Below are positions 23,940 to 32,855 of a stretch of DNA of 64,000 bases, one piece after another. The stretch is from the NCBI GenBank assembly GCA_910586675.1, contig CAJUJO010000004.1, forward strand, positions 1-64,000, in the 5' to 3' direction. The position numbers and the translations under genes are program-made. Position 1 is the first letter of the stretch; every line of letters begins with the position of its first letter. The notes beneath the pieces are model-generated. The model saw only the letters and a program-made list of their open reading frames with translations. It ran no database searches and was not told the DNA's origin. The DNA is from an uncultured Christensenellaceae bacterium (GTDB lineage: Bacteria; Bacillota; Clostridia; Christensenellales; Borkfalkiaceae).

Positions 23940-25982
23940 TTATTTCTTTAAGCTTTGCAGCACGCTGTCGGGCGCCTGCTCGTACCGCGCAAACGTTTCC
24001 GTAAACTTGCCCCTGCCCTGCGTCATGGAGCGGAGCGCCGTCGCATAGGTGAGGATCTCGTTCTGCGGCGCTTCCGCCGTAATGATCTGCAAGTCGTCTT
24101 GCGTGTCCATGCCGATGATGCGCCCTCTGCGCTTATTCAGATCGCCCATCACGTCGCCGACGAACTGTTCGGGCACGGCGATGCGCAAACGGCAAAGGGG
24201 TTCCAGAAGGACGGGGGAAGCATTCTTCAAACCCTCGCGGAAGGCGATTTCCGCCGCCGCCTTAAACGCTGCTTCGGAAGAGTCCACGTCGTGATAGCTT
24301 CCGTCGTACAGCACTGCTTTTAAGCGGATAACGGGATACCCCGCGAGCACGCCGTGCGGCAAACATTCGACGATTCCCTTTTCCACGGCGGGAATGTACT
24401 GTTTGGGTACTGCGCCGCCGACGACTTCTTCCGCGAACTCGAAGTCCTTTTCCGTCGGCTCGAAGCGCATTTTGCAGTGCCCGTACTGTCCGTGTCCGCC
24501 CGTCTGCTTTTTATATTTTCCCTCGGCTTCCGCCGTCTTTCTTATGGTTTCCTTATAGGCGACGGCGGGCGTGCGGAATTCCGCGTCCGCGCCGAACTTG
24601 GCTTTGAGCTTCTTGCGGACGACGTCGAGGTGTACCTCGCCCTGTCCGCCCGCCAGCGTTTCGCCGGTGTCGGAATTTTTGGTTACGGTAAAACTTCTGT
24701 CTTCTTCGGCGATACGGTTGAGCCCTGCAAAAACTTTATCCTCAGTTCCGCGCGCTGCGGCATATACCGCCATGGAAAGGACGGGTTTGGGGAAGAGGAT
24801 GGGGTCGAATTTGACGGGCGCGTCTTCGGCGCAAAGGGTGTCGCCCGTGCCCGTATTTGCGAGCTTGGAAACGGCACCGATGTCGCCCGCGTTCAGCTCG
24901 CTCACGGCTTCCTGCTTTTTGCCCTGCACGAGATAGACGGCGTTAATTCGTTCCTGAACTCCCGTATTGGGATTGAGTACGGTCATGCCCGTTTTCAGCG
25001 TGCCGCGGCATACGCGCAGATAATTGAGCTTGCCGACGAACGGATCGACCGCCGTCTTGAACACCTGTGCGGCGAAGGGCTTTTCCTCTTCGCAGGCGAT
25101 GCCCGTAACGTCGCCCGTCAAGAGGTCGATCGCGGGAATCTCCCGCCGTTCCGCCGCCTGCGGCATGTATTTGACGATTTCGTTCATCAGGTTGATGACG
25201 CCGCGGTTTTGCAGCGCGCTGCCCGCCATAACGGGAATGACGTTGATGTTGAAAATTCCCTTTCTGATTCCGTGTATGGTGTCTTCGCGGGACAAAAGCC
25301 CGTCCTCAAAATATTTTTCGAGGAGTACCTCGTCGTTCTCCGCCGCCGTTTCCATGAGGGAAAGCTGCATGGCTTCGAGATCTCGCCGATACTCGTCGGG
25401 AATGGCAATCTCCTGCGGGCCGCCGTTCGTAAAGCGGTAGGCTTTTTCCGTGAGCGCGTTGATCACGCCCGTCATCTTATTGCCTTCCATCATGGGAATT
25501 TGAATGGGTGCGATGTTTCCGTGATACTTTTCGCGGAAGGCGTTCACCGTGCCTTGATAGTCGGCGTTTTCCTTATCCATGCCGTTGATGAACACGATGA
25601 GCGGTTTTTTAGCTTTTAAGCAGAGCGAAATCGCCTTTTCCGCGCCGACGGACACCGTTCCGTCCGCGCCCGTAACGACGAGCGCCGCGCCGCAGGCGCG
25701 CATCGCCTCGTTAAATTCGCCCTCGAAATCGTAAAAGCCGGGTACGTCCAAAAGGTTGAGCTTGGCGCCCATCCATTCGGTATGCGCGACGGAGAGGGAG
25801 ACGGATATCTTTCTTGCCGTTTCCTGTTCGTCGAAGTCGGAAACGGTGTTGCCCGCGTCCGTCCTTCCCATTCGCTCGATGGAACCGCCGTTGAAAAGCA
25901 TGGCTTCGCAGAGGGTGGTTTTCCCTTCGCCGCTGTGCCCGACGATTGCGATGTTGCGGATATTTTTTGCAGAAATGCTCAT
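23940..25982 (-). CDS. Elongation factor G paralogue (EF-G2 type)
   Basis: The 680-residue translational GTPase has the five-domain layout of EF-G. G1 is GHSGEGKTT (residues 15-23) and G2/switch I lies around QETARKISVSLS. G3 is DVPG instead of the usual DTPG, and G4 is NGMD instead of NKxD. A GGHGQYGHCKMRF block marks domain IV. These changes are typical of the EF-G-like paralogues found besides the main EF-G in Clostridia, whose role (stress, recycling or ribosome rescue) is not settled. There are no ribosomal protein genes nearby, which also argues against it being the housekeeping copy. It starts at ATG behind AAGGGG. Confidence 0.85.
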   Translation of the reverse strand: MSISAKNIRNIAIVGHSGEGKTTLCEAMLFNGGSIERMGRTDAGNTVSDFDEQETARKISVSLSVAHTEWMGAKLNLLDVPGFYDFEGEFNEAMRACGAALVVTGADGTVSVGAEKAISLCLKAKKPLIVFINGMDKENADYQGTVNAFREKYHGNIAPIQIPMMEGNKMTGVINALTEKAYRFTNGGPQEIAIPDEYRRDLEAMQLSLMETAAENDEVLLEKYFEDGLLSREDTIHGIRKGIFNINVIPVMAGSALQNRGVINLMNEIVKYMPQAAERREIPAIDLLTGDVTGIACEEEKPFAAQVFKTAVDPFVGKLNYLRVCRGTLKTGMTVLNPNTGVQERINAVYLVQGKKQEAVSELNAGDIGAVSKLANTGTGDTLCAEDAPVKFDPILFPKPVLSMAVYAAARGTEDKVFAGLNRIAEEDRSFTVTKNSDTGETLAGGQGEVHLDVVRKKLKAKFGADAEFRTPAVAYKETIRKTAEAEGKYKKQTGGHGQYGHCKMRFEPTEKDFEFAEEVVGGAVPKQYIPAVEKGIVECLPHGVLAGYPVIRLKAVLYDGSYHDVDSSEAAFKAAAEIAFREGLKNASPVLLEPLCRLRIAVPEQFVGDVMGDLNKRRGRIIGMDTQDDLQIITAEAPQNEILTYATALRSMTQGRGKFTETFARYEQAPDSVLQSLKK

Positions 25983-26017
25983 GATAATTTCCCCTTATCG
26001 AAATATTTCTGACTTTA

Positions 26018-26045
26018 ATTATACATGAAACGGCGGAAAAATCAA
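26018..26045 (-). promoter_or_regulatory. Promoter of the EF-G-like gene
   Basis: Minus strand TTGATT (26040-26045), 16-nt spacer, TATAAT (26018-26023). Confidence 0.6.
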
Positions 26046-26130
26046 TAGCAAACGGAAAAATAAATGCGGAATTTGTTCTTTGATCGCAAGCGCGGCGGAG
26101 CGGAATGAGAGGGAAAAGAAAAAAATCCGA

Positions 26131-26165
26131 TAAAAAAACGACGGGCAAACGCTGCCTGCCGTTTG
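26131..26165 (-). terminator. Probable terminator of the AraC-type gene
   Basis: On the minus strand an imperfect hairpin (ACGGCA/TGCCCGT region with a bulge) is followed by a run of seven T. Confidence 0.4.
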
Positions 26166-27125
26166 TTACGAATCGCTCTTATCGTCGACACGGGGGGGGG
26201 GAGGATTATCGGGAATATTTCCCGCGGAAGCTTCTTTGCGGAACGCCGTGGGGGATATTCCCGTTTTTTTCTTGAACAGATTGGAAAAATAGAACTCGTC
26301 GGAAAAGCTGAGCTTATCGGCGATGTCCTTCACGGAAAAATTGGTGCGCCGAAGCAGCGTTTTTGCAAGATCGATCTTTTTTTGAAGGACGTATTGGTGC
26401 GGACCTATTCCAAACGATTTGGTAAATTCGCGGTAGAGCGACGATTTGGAAATATGCAGTTTTTCCGCCGCGCCGTTTACGTCGATTCTGCCGTACACGC
26501 ATTCGTCGAGCAGATCCTTGATCGCGTGAGAAAGGTGAGAGTGGTTTTTTTTGCTTTCAAAATAAGTCTTTTCGGCAAGGAGGAGCAAAATTTCGTCTAC
26601 GAGCCGCATTACGCGAAAGAGAATGTGGTCGTTGTTCGGGTCGTTCATGCCGATGGCGACAATTTCCGACATCTGCTTTTCGCAGGGCGCATCCCGTACG
26701 ACGGGGTTGCCTTTCAGTCCGATCCCGCTCAGGTAATCGTCGAGAAAGTCGCAGAAAAAATTCGCCCAGACCAGTTCAAACGGGTCCTTCCGATCGGCAT
26801 AGTAACGGTGTCTGCTTCCCGGTTCGATGAGCACGGCGTCGCGCTGGCGCAAGTCGTAATGAATGCCGTTGTATTCCAGCGTGCCGCATCCCTTGGTAAC
26901 GTACAGAAGAATGTAATGGTCGCAGCACTCGCGCGAAATGTAGTATTCCGGATTGGGCGGCGTGATGCCTGTAACGTCGAGGATAAAGGGAACGTCTTCG
27001 CTCGGACAGTATATGAATTTTCTGATTTCGGGATCCGTTCCCTTCATGGTAACGTTGTTCCCGCCGAGAAAAGTTACGTGCGGCATATTGAAACAAAACC
27101 TCATGTTTCTGAAACAATTCAGCAT
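26166..27125 (-). CDS. AraC-family regulator with a C10 tract near its end
   Basis: The 319-residue regulator has an N-terminal cupin-type sensor (about residues 35-165, containing the GCGTLEYNGIHYDLRQRDAV hairpin). The C-terminal HTH pair (about 205-300) includes VNGAAEKLHISKSSLYREF and FSVKDIADKLSFSDEFYFSN, ending with the family signature GISPTAFRKE. The last 14 residues include four prolines read from ten consecutive C (26192-26201 as G on the plus strand). Slippage there would change only the tail. The start is uncertain: ATG codons at 27125, 27104 and 27086 are in frame and none has a strong ribosome-binding site. It is divergent from the importer operon at 27281, which it probably activates. 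Confidence 0.88.
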   Translation of the reverse strand: MLNCFRNMRFCFNMPHVTFLGGNNVTMKGTDPEIRKFIYCPSEDVPFILDVTGITPPNPEYYISRECCDHYILLYVTKGCGTLEYNGIHYDLRQRDAVLIEPGSRHRYYADRKDPFELVWANFFCDFLDDYLSGIGLKGNPVVRDAPCEKQMSEIVAIGMNDPNNDHILFRVMRLVDEILLLLAEKTYFESKKNHSHLSHAIKDLLDECVYGRIDVNGAAEKLHISKSSLYREFTKSFGIGPHQYVLQKKIDLAKTLLRRTNFSVKDIADKLSFSDEFYFSNLFKKKTGISPTAFRKEASAGNIPDNPPPPRVDDKSDS

Positions 27126-27146
27126 TCAAATATTTCTATATTTAGA

Positions 27147-27175
27147 ATTATAATATACTTGCGGTGAAAAATCAA
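27147..27175 (-). promoter_or_regulatory. Promoter of the second AraC gene
   Basis: Minus strand TTGATT (27170-27175), 17-nt spacer, TATAAT (27147-27152). The -35 overlaps one copy of the direct repeat described next. Confidence 0.65.
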
Positions 27176-27190
27176 CTCTTTCGGTGAAAA
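27162..27190. promoter_or_regulatory. Direct-repeat operator candidate for the AraC regulator
   Basis: CGGTGAAAA occurs at 27162-27170 and 27182-27190, exactly 20 bp apart, i.e. on the same face of the helix. Paired direct half-sites about two turns apart are the usual binding geometry of AraC proteins. The pair covers the regulator's own -35 and lies about 90 bp before the divergent importer gene. Confidence 0.55.
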
Positions 27191-27280
27191 TATTTTTCAT
27201 TCGATCGCAAAAATATGCTGAATTTATTGCCTATTTTCCGTACTTCATACGCGAAATGGCTTTTTTAAGGAGGAATACAC

Positions 27281-29068
27281 ATGAACAAGAAACTCATTGC
27301 GACTTTGGCGGCGGTACAAATCGCGGCGCTCGCGCTGGGCGCGGCGGGTTGCGGACCCGCGAGCGAGGGCGGCGGACGCGGGAAAGTGCAGCTCACCTTC
27401 TACGCCGTTATCAACGAGAATAACTCCGAAATCATGACCGAGGTCGTTAACAAATTCAACGAAACGAACGAACGCTATAAGGTCCGCATGATACCTAAAA
27501 CGGCGGGATATTCCGCTTCCATCGGCGGACAGCTGCAGGGCGCCAATCCTCCCAATATCGTGCAGATAGACGACCGTTATTATAAGGACTATATTAACAA
27601 GGGGTATTTGACGCCGCTCGACGAGTATTTTACCGAAAAAATAGATGAAAACGGCAACGTCGTGCGCGACGCGTCTACGTTGGATCTCGGCGACATATGG
27701 TCTACCGCGGTGGAGCGCTGCCGCTACAATCCCGAAACGGGCTATTCGGGCGGGGATAATCCTCTTTACAGTTTGCCTGCGGGTATTGCGCCGGGGGTCA
27801 TGTATTACAACGTTTCCGCGCTTAAAACGGCTAAGGTAAATATCATCTCCGTGGAGGAGTTGGACGCCGCTTCGCATGGATTCCTTCCCAAGGGCTTCCA
27901 CATTTACGATACCAATCCCGCGCCTTCCGCAAACCTCACCGCGCGCGAGGGAAAATATTACGTGTTCAATAACCGCATTCCCATGAGCTGGCAGGAGCTC
28001 GTTCAAATTTCCGAACTGTTTACCAAGTCTTATGCGGGAAACGCTTCGCCCACCAACTACGGATTTTTCAACGAATGGTGGTTTTCTTTCGGCTGGTCGG
28101 TCGGCGGGGACTGCCTCGAATGGGACGAGGCAAAGAACCAGTACGTCATGGCGCTCGGCGAAGAGACGAAGAATTACATCGTAACGGGAATAGAGGGCGC
28201 TTCCGTAAACGGCACCTCGTATGCGGAGGGTGAACTTCTTTCTTATTCGGATAAGCATTACGTTGCGGACGTGCTCGCGGGAGACAAATCGGATGAAACC
28301 GTGAAGCATTACACGGAGGGAGACGAGCCCGTGTTATATCCGCTCCCGTCCATCCGAGACGCCTTCACGCTCTTTTTACAGCTTTCGCAGAGAAAGGACA
28401 AGGCGGTTACGAACGATAAAAACGGGCTCGCGCTCTCACCCACGCCCAATATCATCGGAAATAAATCCAAAAAAGATCTGCTCACGTCCCGCGAAGTGGC
28501 GTTCGTCGTGGAAAATTACACCGAGGCTTACAATATCGGCAAGGGCATGGCGGGGCAGAGACTGGAATGGGATATCGCGCCCATGTACCAATACCGCGAG
28601 TTCGACGATAGCGGCAATCTCAAAAAGGTAAACGGCACGGAAATCAAGGGCAGAGAAGCCACCCATTCGGGCACGATCAGTTACTCCATTCCCGCCAACT
28701 CCAAGAGCAAGGACGGTTCGTGGGAGTTTATCGAATACATGGCGGGGCCCGAGGTTCAAAGGCTGCTTATGAAATCCAATTTCTACGTGCCCAATCAGAT
28801 GAGCATCGCGTATAGCGATGAGTATATGAATATGACGGAAAGCTATATCGCAAACAACAAGAATGCCATTCTGTCGGCTACTGCATGCAGCTCGGTGGGC
28901 GATTGGTCTTATCTCGAAAAAGGGGATTGGGTAACCATTTGGTCGAAGATGCTCAACGGCGAAGTACGCAACGGTGAAAAGACGCTGGAAGAATTTTTTG
29001 CAGATAAGTGCATCGCCGATACCAACGAAGCGTTGAAGGATTACCGCGCGAAGAAATACAACGGTTGA
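27281..29068 (+). CDS. Solute-binding lipoprotein of the second importer
   Basis: The 595-residue family 1 binding protein has lipobox GAAGC (C24), then KVQLTFYAVINENNSEIM, the usual first strand of this fold. The start follows TTAAGGAGGAATACAC. It differs from the protein at 10502 in lacking the calcium-loop motif and having MalE-like N-terminal strands. It serves the permeases at 29076 and 30040, 7 bp downstream. No consensus sigma-A promoter is evident in the 90 bp upstream, which fits a promoter that needs the divergent AraC activator. Confidence 0.9.
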   Translation: MNKKLIATLAAVQIAALALGAAGCGPASEGGGRGKVQLTFYAVINENNSEIMTEVVNKFNETNERYKVRMIPKTAGYSASIGGQLQGANPPNIVQIDDRYYKDYINKGYLTPLDEYFTEKIDENGNVVRDASTLDLGDIWSTAVERCRYNPETGYSGGDNPLYSLPAGIAPGVMYYNVSALKTAKVNIISVEELDAASHGFLPKGFHIYDTNPAPSANLTAREGKYYVFNNRIPMSWQELVQISELFTKSYAGNASPTNYGFFNEWWFSFGWSVGGDCLEWDEAKNQYVMALGEETKNYIVTGIEGASVNGTSYAEGELLSYSDKHYVADVLAGDKSDETVKHYTEGDEPVLYPLPSIRDAFTLFLQLSQRKDKAVTNDKNGLALSPTPNIIGNKSKKDLLTSREVAFVVENYTEAYNIGKGMAGQRLEWDIAPMYQYREFDDSGNLKKVNGTEIKGREATHSGTISYSIPANSKSKDGSWEFIEYMAGPEVQRLLMKSNFYVPNQMSIAYSDEYMNMTESYIANNKNAILSATACSSVGDWSYLEKGDWVTIWSKMLNGEVRNGEKTLEEFFADKCIADTNEALKDYRAKKYNG

Positions 29069-29075
29069 GGCGCAT

Positions 29076-30050
29076 ATGGAAGAAATATTAACGGAAACTG
29101 TTGCTGCGGGTACGGCGGACGGCGGAAAGGGGAAGAGACGGAAATTCGGCGCGAACGAGCGCCGCAGCCTTTACGGCTTCATCACCGCCGCCATCCCGCT
29201 GGTCGGGTACCTCGTATTCAATATCGTGCCGCTTGGCGTCGCAATCGTAACCATGTTCGTGGATATGGACGGGTTCGATTTCGGTTCCATGCAGTGGAAC
29301 AACTTCGCTAATTTTTCGGCGGCGTTTTCCGATTCGCGGTTCTGGCACTCCATCGGGGTCAGCTTTATCTTTATCGTGCCCCACCTCATCGGGCTTTTGC
29401 TCTCTCTGCTTTTAAGCGCGCTGCTCGCGCAGAAGCTCCCTGCGCATAAATTTTTCAAGGCGCTTTATTTCGTACCTTATATCTGTTCGAGCGTGGCCAT
29501 TTCCGTCATGTGGCGTTGGGTATTCGATCAGAATATCGGAATTCTCAACGATATTATCATACGCCTTACGGGCGCGGAGGCAGGTCCCGCCTGGTTCACC
29601 AATGCCGGAAATTTTACTTCCATGCTGCTCACCGTAATGGTATGGCAGGCGCCGGGCTACGGCATCGTCATGTTTTCGGCGGCGTTTACCAACATCAATC
29701 CCGCGCTTTACGAGGCGGCGGAGCTGGACGGTGCAAACACGTTCCGCAAATTCCTTTCGGTTACGCTGCCCGCAATTTCTCCCACGGTATTTTATCTGCT
29801 TATGGCGGGGCTTATCGCGGGATTACAGACCTTCGACGTTCCTCAGATTTTCGCGGGGGATTCCTGGACAGGGGAGGCGGGACCGAACGACGCCGCGCTC
29901 TCCACGGTTCTCTACATTTACTACAAGGGCGTGCTGTTCAGCGAGATGCCCGTCGCATCGGTCATGAGTATGGCGCTGTTCGTCGTAATTTTCGTCATCA
30001 TGCTGATTAACTACAAATTATCGGATAAGTGGGTGAGCTATGACGTTTAA
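29076..30050 (+). CDS. Sugar ABC importer permease (UgpA/COG1175 type)
   Basis: The 324-residue permease has about 30 charged N-terminal residues, six membrane segments and an EAA loop (ALYEAAELDGANTFRKFLSV). It overlaps the second permease gene by 11 bp. It forms a heterodimeric channel with that product. Confidence 0.9.
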   Translation: MEEILTETVAAGTADGGKGKRRKFGANERRSLYGFITAAIPLVGYLVFNIVPLGVAIVTMFVDMDGFDFGSMQWNNFANFSAAFSDSRFWHSIGVSFIFIVPHLIGLLLSLLLSALLAQKLPAHKFFKALYFVPYICSSVAISVMWRWVFDQNIGILNDIIIRLTGAEAGPAWFTNAGNFTSMLLTVMVWQAPGYGIVMFSAAFTNINPALYEAAELDGANTFRKFLSVTLPAISPTVFYLLMAGLIAGLQTFDVPQIFAGDSWTGEAGPNDAALSTVLYIYYKGVLFSEMPVASVMSMALFVVIFVIMLINYKLSDKWVSYDV

Positions 30051-30966
30051 TGCAAAAACCGCCGCCGTATCTGCGGAAAAGGATACGGATAAAAAAGCCG
30101 CGGTAATGCGCGTAGTCGGCAAAGTGCTGATTTACGCCGTCCTTGTGCTGTACGCGCTTTGGGTAATTTTCCCTTTCCTCGTCATCGTGATCACTTCGCT
30201 CACGCCCGAAGTGGAAATGGACGCGACCATGCATTTTATCTGGTTTCCCCAGAATATTAGTTTCGACGCCTTCCGCGTCGTGCTTATCGACGATATTTAT
30301 GCGCAGATGCTGTACGGCGATAACCTGAGTTCGGTGCTGCACGGCTTTCTCAACACCATGTGGCAGGTCGTTCCCACTACCTTTGTCGGGCTGTTTGTAT
30401 CGGGTTTGAGCGCGTACGCGTTCGCCAAAATTCCGTTCAGGGGAAAGGGACCGCTCTTCATGTGCCTGATTGCTACCATGATGATCCCCGGCGCGGTGCT
30501 CACGATGCCGTCTTATCTCTTCTACGATTCCATTCATTGGACGGACAGCGTGCTCCCGCTCATTGTCCCCGGCTTGTTCGGCGGGGCGGGCGTAACCTTC
30601 TTCCTGCGCCAGTTCTTCATGGGGCTCCCCGACGAGCTGATGGAAGCGGCGCGTATCGACGGGCTCAACGATTTTTCCGTTTATATCCGCATGGTGATTC
30701 CGCTTTCGGCACCCGCCTTTCTGGCGCAGGGCGTGTTTATGTTTATCGGCGGCTATAACAACTATCAAGGACCATTGCTGTATCTCGCAAATTTGCCCGA
30801 GCTCGCGCCCTTACAGCTCGCGCTTAACCTGTTTCAGGGCGGGTACGGAAATCCCGCCGTGCTGTGCGCTTCGGCGCTCGTCGCGCTGCTGCCGCTGCTT
30901 ATCATTTATTGCTTCCTGCAAAAGTACTTTACGCAGGGCATTGCGATGAGCGGGCTGAAAGCTTGA
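30040..30966 (+). CDS. Sugar ABC importer permease (UgpE/COG0395 type)
   Basis: The 308-residue permease has six membrane segments, an EAA loop (ELMEAARIDGLNDFSVYIRM) and the family C-terminus FLQKYFTQGIAMSGLKA. No ATPase gene follows; the next genes encode secreted proteins. Confidence 0.9.
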   Translation: MTFNAKTAAVSAEKDTDKKAAVMRVVGKVLIYAVLVLYALWVIFPFLVIVITSLTPEVEMDATMHFIWFPQNISFDAFRVVLIDDIYAQMLYGDNLSSVLHGFLNTMWQVVPTTFVGLFVSGLSAYAFAKIPFRGKGPLFMCLIATMMIPGAVLTMPSYLFYDSIHWTDSVLPLIVPGLFGGAGVTFFLRQFFMGLPDELMEAARIDGLNDFSVYIRMVIPLSAPAFLAQGVFMFIGGYNNYQGPLLYLANLPELAPLQLALNLFQGGYGNPAVLCASALVALLPLLIIYCFLQKYFTQGIAMSGLKA

Positions 30967-31033
30967 TTGCTATCGGAATACTGCGGGTATGCCCGCTGTT
31001 GAAACAAAAAATTATGATAAGGAGATAACTGTT

Positions 31034-32836
31034 ATGAAGAACAAACTTGCCGGCGCGATTGGGTTGCTTGCGGCGGGGATACTCGTTCTGAGTGGCTGCG
31101 GGGAAGGAGCAACGCCGCTGCCGCACGATAATCAGATTCACCCCGAGTACGACAATGCGTATGTGAACGAACTGTTCTACCGCAACGACCTCGGCACGAC
31201 TGCGCCCGATCCGTGCGTCATTCAAATCACGGATGAAGAGAGTACGGAATACGGGTACTATTACCTTTACGGTACGTCCGATCCGACGATGGGGATCCGC
31301 GCCTACCGAAATAAGGACCTTACGGGAAAGTGGGAGGACGTTACGCCCGAAAAGAATTTCCTCGCATTCCATCCCGCTGCGGGGCACTATGCATACGGGA
31401 AGGGCGCGTTCTGGGCGCCCGAGGTCGTTTACGACAGCGCGGACGGAAAATATTATATGTATTATTCGGGCGCGTTGGAAAATTACGGGGACAACTTGCA
31501 GCACCGCATGATCGGCGTGGCAGTCGCGGACGAACCGTACGGTCCCTTCCTCCCGGCAACGACCGACGGGCTGGACGCTTCGAAAACCCTGTTCGATAAC
31601 GCGGACATGGTCGCGCGCATGGAAGAGATGGGGCTGGACGTGGGAAGAAAACCCAACGGCGTAGATAAGCTTTTTAACTGTATCGACGCTTCCCCCTACG
31701 TTGCGCCCGACGGCACCAAGTACCTCTACTTCGTGCACGAGGGTACGGCTTACGGCTTGAAGTCGGATATCTTCGCCGTGGAAATGGAGACCTGGACGAA
31801 GCCCGTCATGTCTACGTTCAAGCGGCTTACGCGCTGCGGCTATTACACCGTGGACGGAGAGTTTACCGATGAGGACGGGTCGTATGTTCCCAATTACGAA
31901 GCCAACAACGGCGTGAACGAGGGGCCGTACATGTACGAGCGGCAGCAGGCGGACGGCAGCTGGAAGTATTATCTCACCTTCTCCATCAACGGCTATATGG
32001 ATAAGTCCTACTCCGTCGTGCAGGCGGTGGGCGATACGCCTATGGGACCCTTCCGCAAGCTTACGGAAAAGGAGGGCGGGCTTTTGATCAGCACCGACTG
32101 GGAAAAGTTCGACCACGTATCCGGTACGGGGCATCACAGCTTCGTAACGGTGGACGACGAAATTTATATCGTCTATCACGAGCACGTCGCGCGCGAAACG
32201 GGCGGCTTGGGCCCCCGCGACGTCGCGGTGGATCGCGTTCTCTGGACGAAGAACGGAAACGGCGACGAGATCCTTTACTGCAACGGACCTACATGGTCGC
32301 TGCAGCCGCGCATCGCCAAGCATTCGGGGTATTCCAATCTCGCAAAGGAAGCGCAGGTAAAGGTTTCGGGCGGCGCGAACGCAGAAGCGCTCACCGACGG
32401 TTTGCTCTCCATTATATCGGGCAACACTTTCGTGAAGGAATACGAAACGGATAAAACGGCGACGATCACGCTCACGTTCGACGATTACCGCGAGATAAGC
32501 GCCGTTATGGTTTACAATAGCAAGGTGTTTGAAAAATCCTTTATCGATATCGCGAAAATAGAATTTGACTGTAAAGACGGAGTGGGCGGCGTGGGTACGG
32601 CCGTCATCGAGAAGCTCGCGTTCGACTGGGATTTCTATAAAATGGCGACGGTGAATTTAATGCGCCCGGGCGGGAGCGCGGTTGCGGTGTTCAATCCGCT
32701 TATGTGCAAGGAAATCCGCATTACGATCGAGGTTCCCGAAGAGCGCCCCGAAGACCTCGCCATCATGGACGAGGACGGGTACTTCATCAAGCAGGCGGCA
32801 GTGGCGGTTTCGGAAATCGTCGTGCTCGGCAAGTAA
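31034..32836 (+). CDS. GH43-family lipoprotein glycosidase
   Basis: The 600-residue surface lipoprotein starts at the ATG behind AAGGAGATAACTGTT. A longer in-frame reading to 30989 lacks a site and would spoil the signal peptide. Lipobox LSGC (C22) is followed by a five-bladed propeller (about residues 45-430) with GH43 landmarks: APDPCVIQ (base), FWAPEVVY and HEG/NEGPYMY (acid candidate). A C-terminal beta-sandwich (about 440-595) may bind sugar. It likely releases arabinose or xylose side chains outside the cell for the importer encoded upstream. Confidence 0.82.
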   Translation: MKNKLAGAIGLLAAGILVLSGCGEGATPLPHDNQIHPEYDNAYVNELFYRNDLGTTAPDPCVIQITDEESTEYGYYYLYGTSDPTMGIRAYRNKDLTGKWEDVTPEKNFLAFHPAAGHYAYGKGAFWAPEVVYDSADGKYYMYYSGALENYGDNLQHRMIGVAVADEPYGPFLPATTDGLDASKTLFDNADMVARMEEMGLDVGRKPNGVDKLFNCIDASPYVAPDGTKYLYFVHEGTAYGLKSDIFAVEMETWTKPVMSTFKRLTRCGYYTVDGEFTDEDGSYVPNYEANNGVNEGPYMYERQQADGSWKYYLTFSINGYMDKSYSVVQAVGDTPMGPFRKLTEKEGGLLISTDWEKFDHVSGTGHHSFVTVDDEIYIVYHEHVARETGGLGPRDVAVDRVLWTKNGNGDEILYCNGPTWSLQPRIAKHSGYSNLAKEAQVKVSGGANAEALTDGLLSIISGNTFVKEYETDKTATITLTFDDYREISAVMVYNSKVFEKSFIDIAKIEFDCKDGVGGVGTAVIEKLAFDWDFYKMATVNLMRPGGSAVAVFNPLMCKEIRITIEVPEERPEDLAIMDEDGYFIKQAAVAVSEIVVLGK

Positions 32837-32855
32837 CGGATAAGGAGGAAAAGAG

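Noticed and set aside
30929..32323. A 464-codon minus-strand open frame opposite the GH43 lipoprotein gene
   Set aside because: Same reasons: biased composition, no start signal, and a clear gene on the other strand.
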